This document shows, in pieces, positions 35,935 to 44,148 of a DNA stretch of 64,000 nucleotides (position 1 is its first letter; each line of letters opens with the position of its first letter). Below the pieces are notes generated by a model. The model worked only from the letters and a program-made list of their open reading frames with translations, did not search any database and had not been told where the DNA came from. Location: the NCBI GenBank assembly GCA_900766265.1, contig CAAFUS010000005.1, positions 212,054 through 276,053 of the forward strand, read 5' to 3'. Made by a program: the position numbers and the translations under genes. The DNA comes from Pseudomonadaceae bacterium (GTDB taxonomy: Bacteria > Pseudomonadota > Gammaproteobacteria > Pseudomonadales > Pseudomonadaceae).

Positions 35935-36945
35935 TCACTCCTTTTTGCCCGCCCCAAATGCCTTTGCCAGTACCAGGAGCGGGATGTACGCCATAGCCAT
36001 GCCGATGAAGGGATCGACGTACCCAAGCACCACTGCCATGGCGATGGGTAGCAGCCACAACAGGTTTATCATCCCGACCGCGAGCGTCACCGGAAGATGG
36101 CTCCGGTAATGGCGGGACGCGTGCTGATAAGCATGGCTGCGATGTGCCTCATGGACTCGCTCACCGCGCAGCAGCCTGCTAGCCAGGGTGAAGGTCGCAT
36201 CCACTATGAATACGCCGAGCAGAATCAGCCAGCCCCAGAGCAACGAAGGCGATACCCAAACCGCGTGCAGCGTGAGCACACCGAGCACAATGCCCAGAAA
36301 GCCGCTGCCCGCGTCACCCATGAAGATTCTGGCGGGCGGGAAGTTCCACAGCAGGAACCCGAGTACTGCAGCGGCCAGCGTCGCCGGCACCGCGATCAGA
36401 TCGGGTAAGCCCACGCAGAGGTAAAGCAATGCGCCACCGAGGCAGACGGTGATCGCCTCCATGCTGGCGATACCGTCTATACCGTCCATGAAGTTGTAAA
36501 GGTTGAGCAGCCACACCAAAGCTAAGAGGGCCAGCACGTGACCGAGCCAGCCCAGCTGGATGTCGACGCCAAACAACGTCATCGCAGGCAACCCACCCAG
36601 CCAGAAGTATGCCCAAGCAGCACAGAGGAAATGCACTACCAGGCGCCAGCGCGCAGGAATGTGGCCGTGGTCGTCGAGAAACCCCAGCAATGCCACCGTG
36701 CCCCCGGCACCGGATAGCGCCCAGACCAACGGCCAACTGGCAAACCCTTCAAAGGCCAGAAGAGGCAACGCCAGCAAGAAGGTGACGACGATCGCAACAC
36801 CGCCACCACGTGGCGTCGGGGTAACGTGCGAGCTGCGTGCGTTGGGCATGTCGAACAGACGCCTGGCCAGCGCATAGCGGTGTACCAGACCGGTCAGCCC
36901 AGCGGACGCAAGCAGAGCGAAGATGGGCAGCCACCAAAAATTCAA
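35935..36945 (-). CDS. wbpL: WbpL/WecA-type undecaprenyl-phosphate sugar-1-phosphate transferase
   Basis: A 336-residue polytopic membrane enzyme of the MraY/WecA family that starts O-polysaccharide synthesis by moving a HexNAc-1-phosphate onto undecaprenyl phosphate. Motifs: PTPRGGG, GFLDDHGH (Mg-binding Asp pair), NLYNFMDGIDGIA, FMGDAGSGFLG and a His-rich cytosolic loop (HEAHRSHAYQHASRHYRSH). About 10-11 helices. It overlaps the epimerase gene by 4 bp. The likely substrate is the product of WbpM and the adjacent epimerase. Confidence 0.92.
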   Translation of the reverse strand: MNFWWLPIFALLASAGLTGLVHRYALARRLFDMPNARSSHVTPTPRGGGVAIVVTFLLALPLLAFEGFASWPLVWALSGAGGTVALLGFLDDHGHIPARWRLVVHFLCAAWAYFWLGGLPAMTLFGVDIQLGWLGHVLALLALVWLLNLYNFMDGIDGIASMEAITVCLGGALLYLCVGLPDLIAVPATLAAAVLGFLLWNFPPARIFMGDAGSGFLGIVLGVLTLHAVWVSPSLLWGWLILLGVFIVDATFTLASRLLRGERVHEAHRSHAYQHASRHYRSHLPVTLAVGMINLLWLLPIAMAVVLGYVDPFIGMAMAYIPLLVLAKAFGAGKKE

Positions 36946-37898
36946 GAGCGACGCTCCAGAAAGTCAGCCGCGGTCCTTGCAAGGGCTTCATCCATGGAAA
37001 CCGGGGGTTTCCATCCGAGCAGAGCTGCATTCTTTGCGATATCGACTTGCAGCGAGCCGCACAGGCGCCGAGCCATCGCCTCCTTGCCCATTAGCCTCGC
37101 AAGCGCGGTTATCCAAGCCACAGGGACAGCCACCAACCTCGCGGGACGCCTCAGCGCGCGGGCCACACGGCGCAGCAGATCGGGAGTCGATACATCCTCG
37201 CCATCGCTTACCAGAAATACCTGATCCGCTGCAGCCGGATGATCCAGGCATGTCACCACCAGATCGTTCAGATTATCGAGCGAGACGAGACTGCGCCGAT
37301 TCTCTACGGCGCTCAGTGGCAGGGGAATTCCGCGAAACAGCCAGTTCATCATGCTGAGAAAATTGGCCTTCACGCCTGGGCCATAAATCAGCACGGGCCG
37401 GATGATTACTACATCGATCCCACACTGGCGCGACAGCGCTAGCAGGCCCTGCTCTGCCTCCAACTTTGAAATGCCGTAGGGGTCGACTGGCGCGGGTTCG
37501 TCGTCGGCCCTAAAAGGCCGGCCAGGCAGGGTGAATTCGCCGTTGACCTTGATTGAGCTTATGAAAACGAAGCGGCGCACCCCGGCTTTAGCCGCCTGCC
37601 GGGCGAGTGCGAGCGTTGCCGAGACATTCACATGGCGAAAGGCCTGCACAGCATCCTGGCTGCCCTCCTTCATCACATGCACTCGGGCCGCGGTATGTAC
37701 CACCGCGTCGATTCCCTGCAACACCGGCTGCCACCCGGGCGCATCAACGATGTCCCCAACGGCACGATAATCAACCCCTTCCACGGTAGCCGACGCAGGG
37801 CCACGCGTGACCGCGACGACGTCGTGCCCACGGTGCCTCAGCACTGCAACCAATGCTGTCCCAACGAAGCCTGTCGCCCCGGTTACCAGTACGCGCAT
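36942..37898 (-). CDS. NAD-dependent sugar epimerase/reductase (WbpV-like)
   Basis: A 318-residue SDR enzyme. N-terminal GATGFVGTALV binds NAD(P); the catalytic triad is Ser in FISSIKVNGE and Tyr-Lys in YGISKLEAE. Proteins of this kind (WbpV, WbpK) epimerise or reduce the 4-keto sugar made by WbpM to UDP-FucNAc or UDP-QuiNAc. Which of the two cannot be told from sequence. The start at 37898 (MRVLVTGATG) is chosen over 37943. It lies 10 bp after the GT4 gene upstream and overlaps wbpL by 4 bp. Confidence 0.85.
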   Translation of the reverse strand: MRVLVTGATGFVGTALVAVLRHRGHDVVAVTRGPASATVEGVDYRAVGDIVDAPGWQPVLQGIDAVVHTAARVHVMKEGSQDAVQAFRHVNVSATLALARQAAKAGVRRFVFISSIKVNGEFTLPGRPFRADDEPAPVDPYGISKLEAEQGLLALSRQCGIDVVIIRPVLIYGPGVKANFLSMMNWLFRGIPLPLSAVENRRSLVSLDNLNDLVVTCLDHPAAADQVFLVSDGEDVSTPDLLRRVARALRRPARLVAVPVAWITALARLMGKEAMARRLCGSLQVDIAKNAALLGWKPPVSMDEALARTAADFLERRS

Positions 37899-37908
37899 GG
37901 CATCACCA

Positions 37909-39018
37909 TCACACCAGCTCTCGGTAGAGCGCAGCATAGGCACTCAACATTGATTCGGCACGGAACAGCTGCTCGAACCGATTCGAGGCGTTCGCACCCA
38001 TGCGCCTGGCCATTTCCGGTTCACGCTGTAGTCGCAACATTGCCAGGCGAAGCGCCACCGGATCCCGGGGCGGTACAACCAGCCCCGTCTCGTCGCCGAT
38101 ATTGATGAAGGTGGTTCCGGTGCCGATTTCGCAAGAAATCAAAGGTTTACCGTACATGGCGCCCTCCAGCAGCGAAATACCGAACGCCTCGGAGCGCAGG
38201 TGTGAGGGAAAAACGAACCCCTGGCACATCGTGAGTAGTGCAGCCTTGTCCTCATCGGGCAACCCGCCCAGAAAATGCAGATTGTCCAGCCCCATTTGCC
38301 GGGCCTGCTCGTGAAGCCTCGGCTCTTCGAGCCCGGTCCCGACCACCGCAACAGTCAGCTCGGTCCCGCGCACCGCCTCCAGCAGGTAGTCGAGCCCCTT
38401 GTAATAGCGGAGCGCGCCGACGAACAGGAAGAACCGCTCACCCAGGCGGTTACGCCAATAATCGAGCCTTTCGGCCCGAGGTACCGGGTAGGTACGCCGG
38501 TCCAGCCCGTAGGGAATCACGCTGACGCGCTCCTTGTGGCGCTGGAGGACCGAGCTGGTGCGCACGTAGGTCGGAGATGCCGCCACGATTCGGTCGACAC
38601 GACCTAGAAAGCGATGCATCAACGGGGCATAAAGCTTCAACAGGAGCTTCTGCTTGACCACATCCGAGTGATAACTCACCACCGTTGGCTTACGGATGCG
38701 CGCGGCAAAATGCGCGATGTCCATGAACGGCCAGGGAAAGTGGTAGTGCACGATATCAACCTGCTCGGCCAACTCTGCGAAATCCCCGATGGCGGAGAGC
38801 GAAAGGCCCGTAGAGGCCAGATGCAGATCTAGCCTGGCACGGTGCGCGAGATGATGGCCCACCGGTTCGCCACGCGCCGCGCCCCTGGGACTCAGATAAA
38901 GCACCTCGGACGCGATCCCATGGGCCGCGCCTCCTTCGGCGAGCTGAAAGATCACCTGCTCGATGCCGCCCATGGTTTCAGAGCAGTAGGTTTTGAAGAA
39001 ATGAAGAACCTTGATCAT
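37909..39018 (-). CDS. GT4 glycosyltransferase (WbpZ-like)
   Basis: A 369-residue GT-B enzyme. It opens MIKVLHFFKTYCSETMGGIE, much like P. aeruginosa WbpZ, and has the GT4 C-terminal motif (SEAFGISLLEGAMYGKPLIS) with the EX7E-type Glu pair. WbpZ adds D-rhamnose to the A-band polysaccharide; that the donor here is GDP-D-rhamnose is only suggested by resemblance. It overlaps the upstream GT4 gene by 4 bp. Confidence 0.82.
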   Translation of the reverse strand: MIKVLHFFKTYCSETMGGIEQVIFQLAEGGAAHGIASEVLYLSPRGAARGEPVGHHLAHRARLDLHLASTGLSLSAIGDFAELAEQVDIVHYHFPWPFMDIAHFAARIRKPTVVSYHSDVVKQKLLLKLYAPLMHRFLGRVDRIVAASPTYVRTSSVLQRHKERVSVIPYGLDRRTYPVPRAERLDYWRNRLGERFFLFVGALRYYKGLDYLLEAVRGTELTVAVVGTGLEEPRLHEQARQMGLDNLHFLGGLPDEDKAALLTMCQGFVFPSHLRSEAFGISLLEGAMYGKPLISCEIGTGTTFINIGDETGLVVPPRDPVALRLAMLRLQREPEMARRMGANASNRFEQLFRAESMLSAYAALYRELV

Positions 39019-40160
39019 CCGGTGATCAGCACCCTTTCATAGACATCCATGGTCTGCATGGCGCAGCGTTGCCAGGAGAACGAAGCAGCGCGAGTCAACC
39101 CATCGGCGATCGCGGTATCGCGCCAAGGATCATCTACCAACCCTCGGGCAATCAGCTCAGAAAGTGCAACCGTATCCTGCGGATCGCACATCAGCGCCGC
39201 GTCGCCGGCAACCTCCGGCAGCGACGAACTGTCGGAGCAGACAACCGGCACGCCGGAACTCATGGCCTCCAGTATCGGCAGGCCGAACCCCTCATACAGC
39301 GAAGGAAAGGTGAACAGACGCGCCCCTGCGAACAGCAGCGGCAGGTCCTCGCTGGAGACGAAACCCAGGTGCCTCGCCCAACCCTCGCCCGTCGCTTGAT
39401 CGAGGCGTTTGCGTATCGCATCGTTGCGCCAACCCTGATAGCCGGCCAGCACCAGTGGCCAGCGCGTTCTCAAAGGCAATGGCAAACGTCCATACGCATC
39501 GAGCAACGTCTCGATGTTCTTGCGCGGCTCCAGAGTGCCGACGAACAGGCTGTAGCCCCCCGGCTCGAGACCAAACACGGCCAGCGCCTCTCGCAAATCA
39601 GCTGCCGAACGTGGCCGAAACTCGTCGGAGCTCGCTAACGGCACTGCGTGAATACGCTCGACCGGCCAACAGAAATATTCCGAAAGCTCGCGACGCGTGT
39701 ACTCGGAGTCGGTAATCAGTGCATCGGCCCGCTCCAGCGTCTTGCCAAGCTCCTTTTGCAGATAGCGAACCCGTTGAGGCGCATGGCAGTGCGCCCAGGT
39801 GAACGGCGACAGATCGTGAAAAGTAGCGACGCTCTTGCCGGGAAACGGCGGGATGAAAAAATTGGTACCGTGATATAAGGCATCCGAGCAATCGCGCAAC
39901 GCGCGTGCCCGAAGCAGCGGCATCAGCAAACGATAGGCCTCAATTGCCAATGCGCTCTTCTGGACCGCGCGTCTCAGACCATGCCCGCTGTCTGATTTGT
40001 CGCTGGCACTGGGCAGCCTCGAAACGAAACGTGCGCCAGAAAAGTACCGCAACGTCCCTATGCGCTCAGCCTTTTCAAGCGCACAAGCGAGTTCGTAGGT
40101 ATAGCGTCCGATGCCGGTGAGCGGGAAGCGAACCGGATCGACTGAGAGGATGAGGTTCAT
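39015..40160 (-). CDS. GT4 glycosyltransferase (WbpY-like)
   Basis: A 381-residue GT-B enzyme. The N-terminus MNLILSVDPVRFPLTGIGRY resembles P. aeruginosa WbpY; the C-terminal half shows SLFVGTLEPRKNIETLLDAY and SLYEGFGLPILEAMSSGVPV (EX7E). Probable cytosolic extender of the O-polysaccharide. With the WbpZ-like gene it suggests a D-rhamnan or related polymer. The two overlap by 4 bp. Confidence 0.82.
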   Translation of the reverse strand: MNLILSVDPVRFPLTGIGRYTYELACALEKAERIGTLRYFSGARFVSRLPSASDKSDSGHGLRRAVQKSALAIEAYRLLMPLLRARALRDCSDALYHGTNFFIPPFPGKSVATFHDLSPFTWAHCHAPQRVRYLQKELGKTLERADALITDSEYTRRELSEYFCWPVERIHAVPLASSDEFRPRSAADLREALAVFGLEPGGYSLFVGTLEPRKNIETLLDAYGRLPLPLRTRWPLVLAGYQGWRNDAIRKRLDQATGEGWARHLGFVSSEDLPLLFAGARLFTFPSLYEGFGLPILEAMSSGVPVVCSDSSSLPEVAGDAALMCDPQDTVALSELIARGLVDDPWRDTAIADGLTRAASFSWQRCAMQTMDVYERVLITG

Positions 40161-40211
40161 CGGCGATAGTTCGACGTCGTCAAAACCGCCTCATGGACTG
40201 TGGAATCATCG

Positions 40212-40544
40212 TCACTGCTGAGCACTAGCGAGATACTTATCATCGGACGCCCCTGGGACTTTTACCACTACATTGATGGCGTCGGTCAGCGCAACGAAGT
40301 CCGTAACTTCACCGGGTTCCAATACAACGATTTCACCCTCCCCCCACTCCCGACCAGCCATCCTCACACGCCCGGACAGAATCAAGGTCACCTCGGTGGC
40401 GACCTTGTGATAATGCGCCGCCTCGCTATCACCCGCCTTATAACTTTTCACGGCGACCTCGCATGCATCCGTATTGAAAGCTGCAGGCGAAAAACCGCCA
40501 ACGAACCAACCCTTGACCATCTCTTCAAGCTTAGCGGTTTTCAT
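40212..40544 (-). CDS. cupin-domain protein
   Basis: A 110-residue single cupin domain. Metal-binding motif 1 is probable in AAHYHKVATEVTLILSGRV (HYH...E) and the second barrel motif in LEPGEVTDF. It may be an isomerase, epimerase or binding protein for the cassette's product; no specific activity can be assigned. It overlaps the upstream nucleotidyltransferase gene by 14 bp and is the last of five tightly coupled genes. Confidence 0.75.
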   Translation of the reverse strand: MKTAKLEEMVKGWFVGGFSPAAFNTDACEVAVKSYKAGDSEAAHYHKVATEVTLILSGRVRMAGREWGEGEIVVLEPGEVTDFVALTDAINVVVKVPGASDDKYLASAQQ

Positions 40545-41274
40545 AATGAGTCCTGTTATCTATTGCCGCTTCGAATTGGGCTAGTTGGCGCTCAGTCTTC
40601 AATGGATGATAGAGCTTCGCATCAATTGGATACGTACCGATGACAGCCTGCTTCAACACGAGCTCGTTGAGCGTAGGGCAGATATAAAAAAGGCCGTTTA
40701 CCGATGCGTCCTTTCTGATCAAATTCTGAGCAGCGCTGACGAAATCCTTGCCCCGGGCGAACCAATAAAAACCAACAGTCGCATGGCGACTCAGTGGGTT
40801 CTTTTCAGCCGCCTCCACCACCAAGCCCTCTTCAGAAAGCCGAACGTAGGAATAACGAGGATGGACCGACGGAAAGGTAACTACACCCGCGTCCAGATGA
40901 CGCTGCTTGAAATCCGAAACGATGGTGGAAAAATCCGCGGCCAACAACTCGTTGGCATTGATGATGAGCAAGCTTTCGTCGTTGTCTATATGGCCCGTGG
41001 CAAGAAGCGCAGTGCACGCCGCACCCTGCGTGTTGGCCTTGATGGAAATTATCTTGGCTTCAGGATCCAATATCGACACGATGTTATCGAGGTGAAACTG
41101 ACGCACATCCGACTCACGAACCGCGACGATCAGATGAGCACCCTCCAGCTTCGAGCATGCCGCTATAGTACGCTCGATCAAAGGCTTACCCTCAAACTCC
41201 GCGAGACAAAGAGGATAGCTTCCATCGTGCGGATCAAAATCAGCCGCACCTGCAGCAAGCATTAGGATGTTCAT
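40531..41274 (-). CDS. divergent nucleotidyltransferase-like protein
   Basis: A 247-residue protein with the overall plan of sugar nucleotidyltransferases (N-terminal MNILMLAAGA, KPLIERTI, the NTQGAACTALLATGHID segment, then LLIINANELL). The usual nucleotide-grasping GxGxRxxP signature is replaced by AAGAADFDPHDGSYPL, so catalysis or specificity is altered. It shares the EGAACT-like segment with the other nucleotidyltransferase at 42520, suggesting the pair acts together or as a hetero-oligomer. ATGA overlap with the HAD gene. Confidence 0.72.
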   Translation of the reverse strand: MNILMLAAGAADFDPHDGSYPLCLAEFEGKPLIERTIAACSKLEGAHLIVAVRESDVRQFHLDNIVSILDPEAKIISIKANTQGAACTALLATGHIDNDESLLIINANELLAADFSTIVSDFKQRHLDAGVVTFPSVHPRYSYVRLSEEGLVVEAAEKNPLSRHATVGFYWFARGKDFVSAAQNLIRKDASVNGLFYICPTLNELVLKQAVIGTYPIDAKLYHPLKTERQLAQFEAAIDNRTHYENR

Positions 41275-41903
41275 CGCACTGCCTCCTGCTCGACTTCCCT
41301 TATACGTGCTTGGATATTGGCCAGATTGACCTCGTCGACGTCCCGCACGACCAAAACATGCGCGCCGGCGGCGGTTGCGGCCCGAATACCGTTCTCATTA
41401 TCTTCTACGACAAGCGTCTCTGAGGGGTCGACACCTAAACGCTTCATGGCCTCGATGTAGATATCAGGATGCGGCTTCGCATGAGTGATATCCGCCGTAG
41501 ACAACATCGCCTCAAAATAGAAGTGCAAGCTCGACTTCAGCATCATCAACTCTACAGTCTCCCGTATCGAGTTCGATGCAACACCCAGCTTATAACCCTC
41601 CGCCTTCAACTTGGACAAAGCATACTCATGATTGAAACGCGGCTTGCAGCGTATATGCACCTGCTCGATCGTATACAGCTGCTTCATTTCGTTGATGAAT
41701 TCATGCAGCTCGGTAGGCAAACCACTTTCAAGCGAAAGCATCTCTAGCTTTTTTTTGGTAGGCAGCCCATCGAAGGTCGTCAAGTGGTCGTACCTACTTA
41801 TTTCATAACCAAACAAACGCAGTGCGCGATTTAGCGCCTCATAGTGCCAGTCTTTGGCCTCAATGAGAACTCCGTCCATGTCGAAGATAATCGCCTTGAT
41901 CAT
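41271..41903 (-). CDS. HAD-superfamily hydrolase
   Basis: A 210-residue HAD subfamily IA phosphatase-like protein: motif I DMDGVL with nucleophile Asp8 and acid Asp10, motif II ASNS, motif III Lys in THAKPHPD and motif IV VVEDNENGI. It probably removes or transfers phosphate from a small sugar or polyol phosphate made in the cassette. Both ends overlap neighbours by 4 bp, showing strict coupling. Confidence 0.88.
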   Translation of the reverse strand: MIKAIIFDMDGVLIEAKDWHYEALNRALRLFGYEISRYDHLTTFDGLPTKKKLEMLSLESGLPTELHEFINEMKQLYTIEQVHIRCKPRFNHEYALSKLKAEGYKLGVASNSIRETVELMMLKSSLHFYFEAMLSTADITHAKPHPDIYIEAMKRLGVDPSETLVVEDNENGIRAATAAGAHVLVVRDVDEVNLANIQARIREVEQEAVR

Positions 41904-42523
41904 GAGCGCGCCTCGAAATAGGCCCTCGCCAGTTCAGGAAAATCCGTACAGAGCATCAGCCCCTCGTGATGACGGAGAGGAGAGAGAAGCGACCAACAAT
42001 GCAGATGCGGACGACGATGGAGTTCTGGCGAGACTACACAGACCCGCTTACCCTGAGCGATGAGGTTTTCTATTAGCGTTGCGTCGTACCATTCCCCTTC
42101 GAACGCATCTAGCCATATACCAGAGGCCCGGTCGAGCCAAACAGGCACCTGCTCCACCTCACTCAAACGAACAAATACAGGCGCGCCGATTTCCAGATAC
42201 GCTCGGGTATCAGGAATGGACATGTCAAAGACGAACCAATCTTTGATTTCATGTCGCCGCATCGTGGCAGCAAGAACGTCCGCAAGCCCATCGGCCTTGA
42301 TATTCAAGGCCAAAGGAAGATCGCGATCGCCTAAGTATCCAAGACAATCGGATAAAGAGTGCTCATCGCCACATGGCATATCGTGGGATATCACTAACGC
42401 GCCTTGGAGATCCCTGACGTCCGTCTCGGTGCCAAACCCCAAAGAGAATGATCGCCTGAAAGCAATATCGGTGTTTTTCTCCGAAGACTCCTTCCAATAG
42501 CCTCTATGACTGAGAATTTTCAA
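41900..42523 (-). CDS. glycerophosphodiester phosphodiesterase-like protein
   Basis: A 207-residue TIM-barrel protein of the GDPD type. Catalytic residues are visible: His6 and Arg7 (SHRGYW), Glu33 and Asp35 (ETDVRD) and His47 (ISHD). It is shorter than stand-alone GDPDs (about 240-330) and has no signal peptide, so it is cytosolic. The start is TTG at 42523, overlapping the stop of the upstream gene as TTGA, with GAGGGG a few bases before. A phosphodiester intermediate or a polyol phosphate may be its substrate; this is inferred from the family. Confidence 0.8.
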   Translation of the reverse strand: MKILSHRGYWKESSEKNTDIAFRRSFSLGFGTETDVRDLQGALVISHDMPCGDEHSLSDCLGYLGDRDLPLALNIKADGLADVLAATMRRHEIKDWFVFDMSIPDTRAYLEIGAPVFVRLSEVEQVPVWLDRASGIWLDAFEGEWYDATLIENLIAQGKRVCVVSPELHRRPHLHCWSLLSPLRHHEGLMLCTDFPELARAYFEARS

Positions 42524-43278
42524 AGGACCCCCTCACATACCCGCTTGGAAAGCGGGAGACGTGCAAACGTGTCTAGGTCCGATGGGATTCCCAGACCATA
42601 CATCCCGGCGCCTTCTTCGCCAATATTGTAAATGCCAATTCGGGCACCTTCAGAAATCATTTCATTGTAGACGGGAGCCACATAAAACTCGTTATTGACC
42701 CTGAGATCTTTGGCAATCATCTCGTCGGCCGCCCGCACAAAATCCGAACCTCTCGAGAAATTATAGATTCCCACCGTCGCTTCGGAGGATATGACCTCTT
42801 TCTCGACGACACGACTGACCAGGCCATAGTCGCCGATGCCGGCATAGGACCATTTAGGGTCATCGGCAGTCATCGTCATGATCATCCCGTCATATTGCGT
42901 CTGTGCCGATACCGCAAGATATTCATCGATGGAAATATCTACGTACTGATCGCTGTTGGCGATCATCAGCGGGGCGTCGTTATCAATCAAGTGGCGGGCA
43001 TTTAAAACCGTACAAGCGGCACCTTCCGTGACCCCATTGAGCTCGATAATTTCGCAGCCAGGCGCCCAGCTTTTAAGCTTCGCGTCCAGCTCGTACGCCA
43101 GAATATGCTGGGCCTGACAGATAAAAATAAAGCGATGAGCCATGCTGGGACTCAAGTTCCTAATCACTAGGTTAATCATCGGAACGCCATGTATTCCGAT
43201 TAACGGTTTGGGATCGCGGTAACCTGCATTAGCGAACCGGCTTCCAAGGCCAGCCATAGGAATAACTATATTTAGCAT
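42520..43278 (-). CDS. nucleotidyltransferase (NTP transferase family)
   Basis: A 252-residue sugar-phosphate or polyol-phosphate nucleotidyltransferase. The signature MAGLGSRFANAGYRDPKPLI (GxGxRF and KP) is intact, with the metal-binding Asp probably in MIANSDQYVDI. Databases often call this group glycosyltransferase family 2, but the signature is that of nucleotidyltransferases. It likely activates a small phosphorylated compound. It is the first of the five-gene cassette, 12 bp after the methyltransferase gene. Confidence 0.82.
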   Translation of the reverse strand: MLNIVIPMAGLGSRFANAGYRDPKPLIGIHGVPMINLVIRNLSPSMAHRFIFICQAQHILAYELDAKLKSWAPGCEIIELNGVTEGAACTVLNARHLIDNDAPLMIANSDQYVDISIDEYLAVSAQTQYDGMIMTMTADDPKWSYAGIGDYGLVSRVVEKEVISSEATVGIYNFSRGSDFVRAADEMIAKDLRVNNEFYVAPVYNEMISEGARIGIYNIGEEGAGMYGLGIPSDLDTFARLPLSKRVCEGVL

Positions 43279-43290
43279 GATTCGCCCTTG

Positions 43291-44148
43291 TTATTGCTCC
43301 GTAGGATTCAAGCGGTCAACTTCTGAATTTAGACGTAGGATTTCTTTATCCAGAGCAACGATGCGCTCCTGCAGCCTCACGTTCTCACCTATCGCTCGTT
43401 CGAGCTCCTCGTTTACATAAGCAGGTTTGCTACTTGGCAGGTGCCAGAAGAATTTCCCGTCATAAGCCGCCATACCCCTGAACGACAGTTTTTCCTCATG
43501 GCCATTCACATCTACATCAGCTGCGGCAAAATAGATATTGAACTCATTTGCTGCAGGGTCATTCGGCTTAATGGCATAAACCGAAAACCCCATGGAATGC
43601 AAAAGGTTCAGACCAGACCTCAAATCTTCTTCCTCATGGCGATACAGTGCACACCTTTTGGTCGCAGGCAGCTCTAGCATTCCGGCCTTTACCAAACCGG
43701 TATATTTACCCAGCGAACGCAACACCACTGCATCCATTCCCTGTACATCTATCTTGATGAAGCTGATGCCGGTAAATTCTATGGAATCTAAAAAGGCCTC
43801 TAGCGTCGTTGCGTTGATCTCGATGACGACCTCTTGCTCTAAGTCTTCGCGGATCGACCAATACGGGTCGGAATTCACGACCTCCGCGTTAAACTGCAGA
43901 AGACTGGAGGTCCCCCAGTCTCCTTTTTTCGAAACATAGAAAGGTAAACGCCCGCCAGAATCACATATAGCCAACTCAGACACCGTTACATTTGACAACC
44001 CCATCCGAGAGGCGCTGTCACGTATCGCAAACGCCAATTCAGGTATGGGTTCGAAAGCAATAACCAGCTTGTCCGGATTTCTCGCAGCAGCCTCCAACGA
44101 AAACTGACCTGAGTTGGCGCCTACATCCAAAATAATATCTTTGTACAT
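43291..44148 (-). CDS. FkbM-family methyltransferase with C-terminal coiled coil
   Basis: A 285-residue SAM-dependent methyltransferase. Motif I is LDVGANSGQFSLEAA, followed by AFEPIPE; the FkbM block FIKIDVQGMDAVVLRSLG is clear. After about residue 235 comes a heptad-like tail with NVRLQERIVALDKEILRLNS, predicted to be coiled coil. That layout recalls chain-terminating methyltransferases with a ruler coil, such as WbdD. The start at 44148 overlaps the previous stop (TAATG); the longer frame to 44256 is not supported. Confidence 0.85.
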   Translation of the reverse strand: MYKDIILDVGANSGQFSLEAAARNPDKLVIAFEPIPELAFAIRDSASRMGLSNVTVSELAICDSGGRLPFYVSKKGDWGTSSLLQFNAEVVNSDPYWSIREDLEQEVVIEINATTLEAFLDSIEFTGISFIKIDVQGMDAVVLRSLGKYTGLVKAGMLELPATKRCALYRHEEEDLRSGLNLLHSMGFSVYAIKPNDPAANEFNIYFAAADVDVNGHEEKLSFRGMAAYDGKFFWHLPSSKPAYVNEELERAIGENVRLQERIVALDKEILRLNSEVDRLNPTEQ

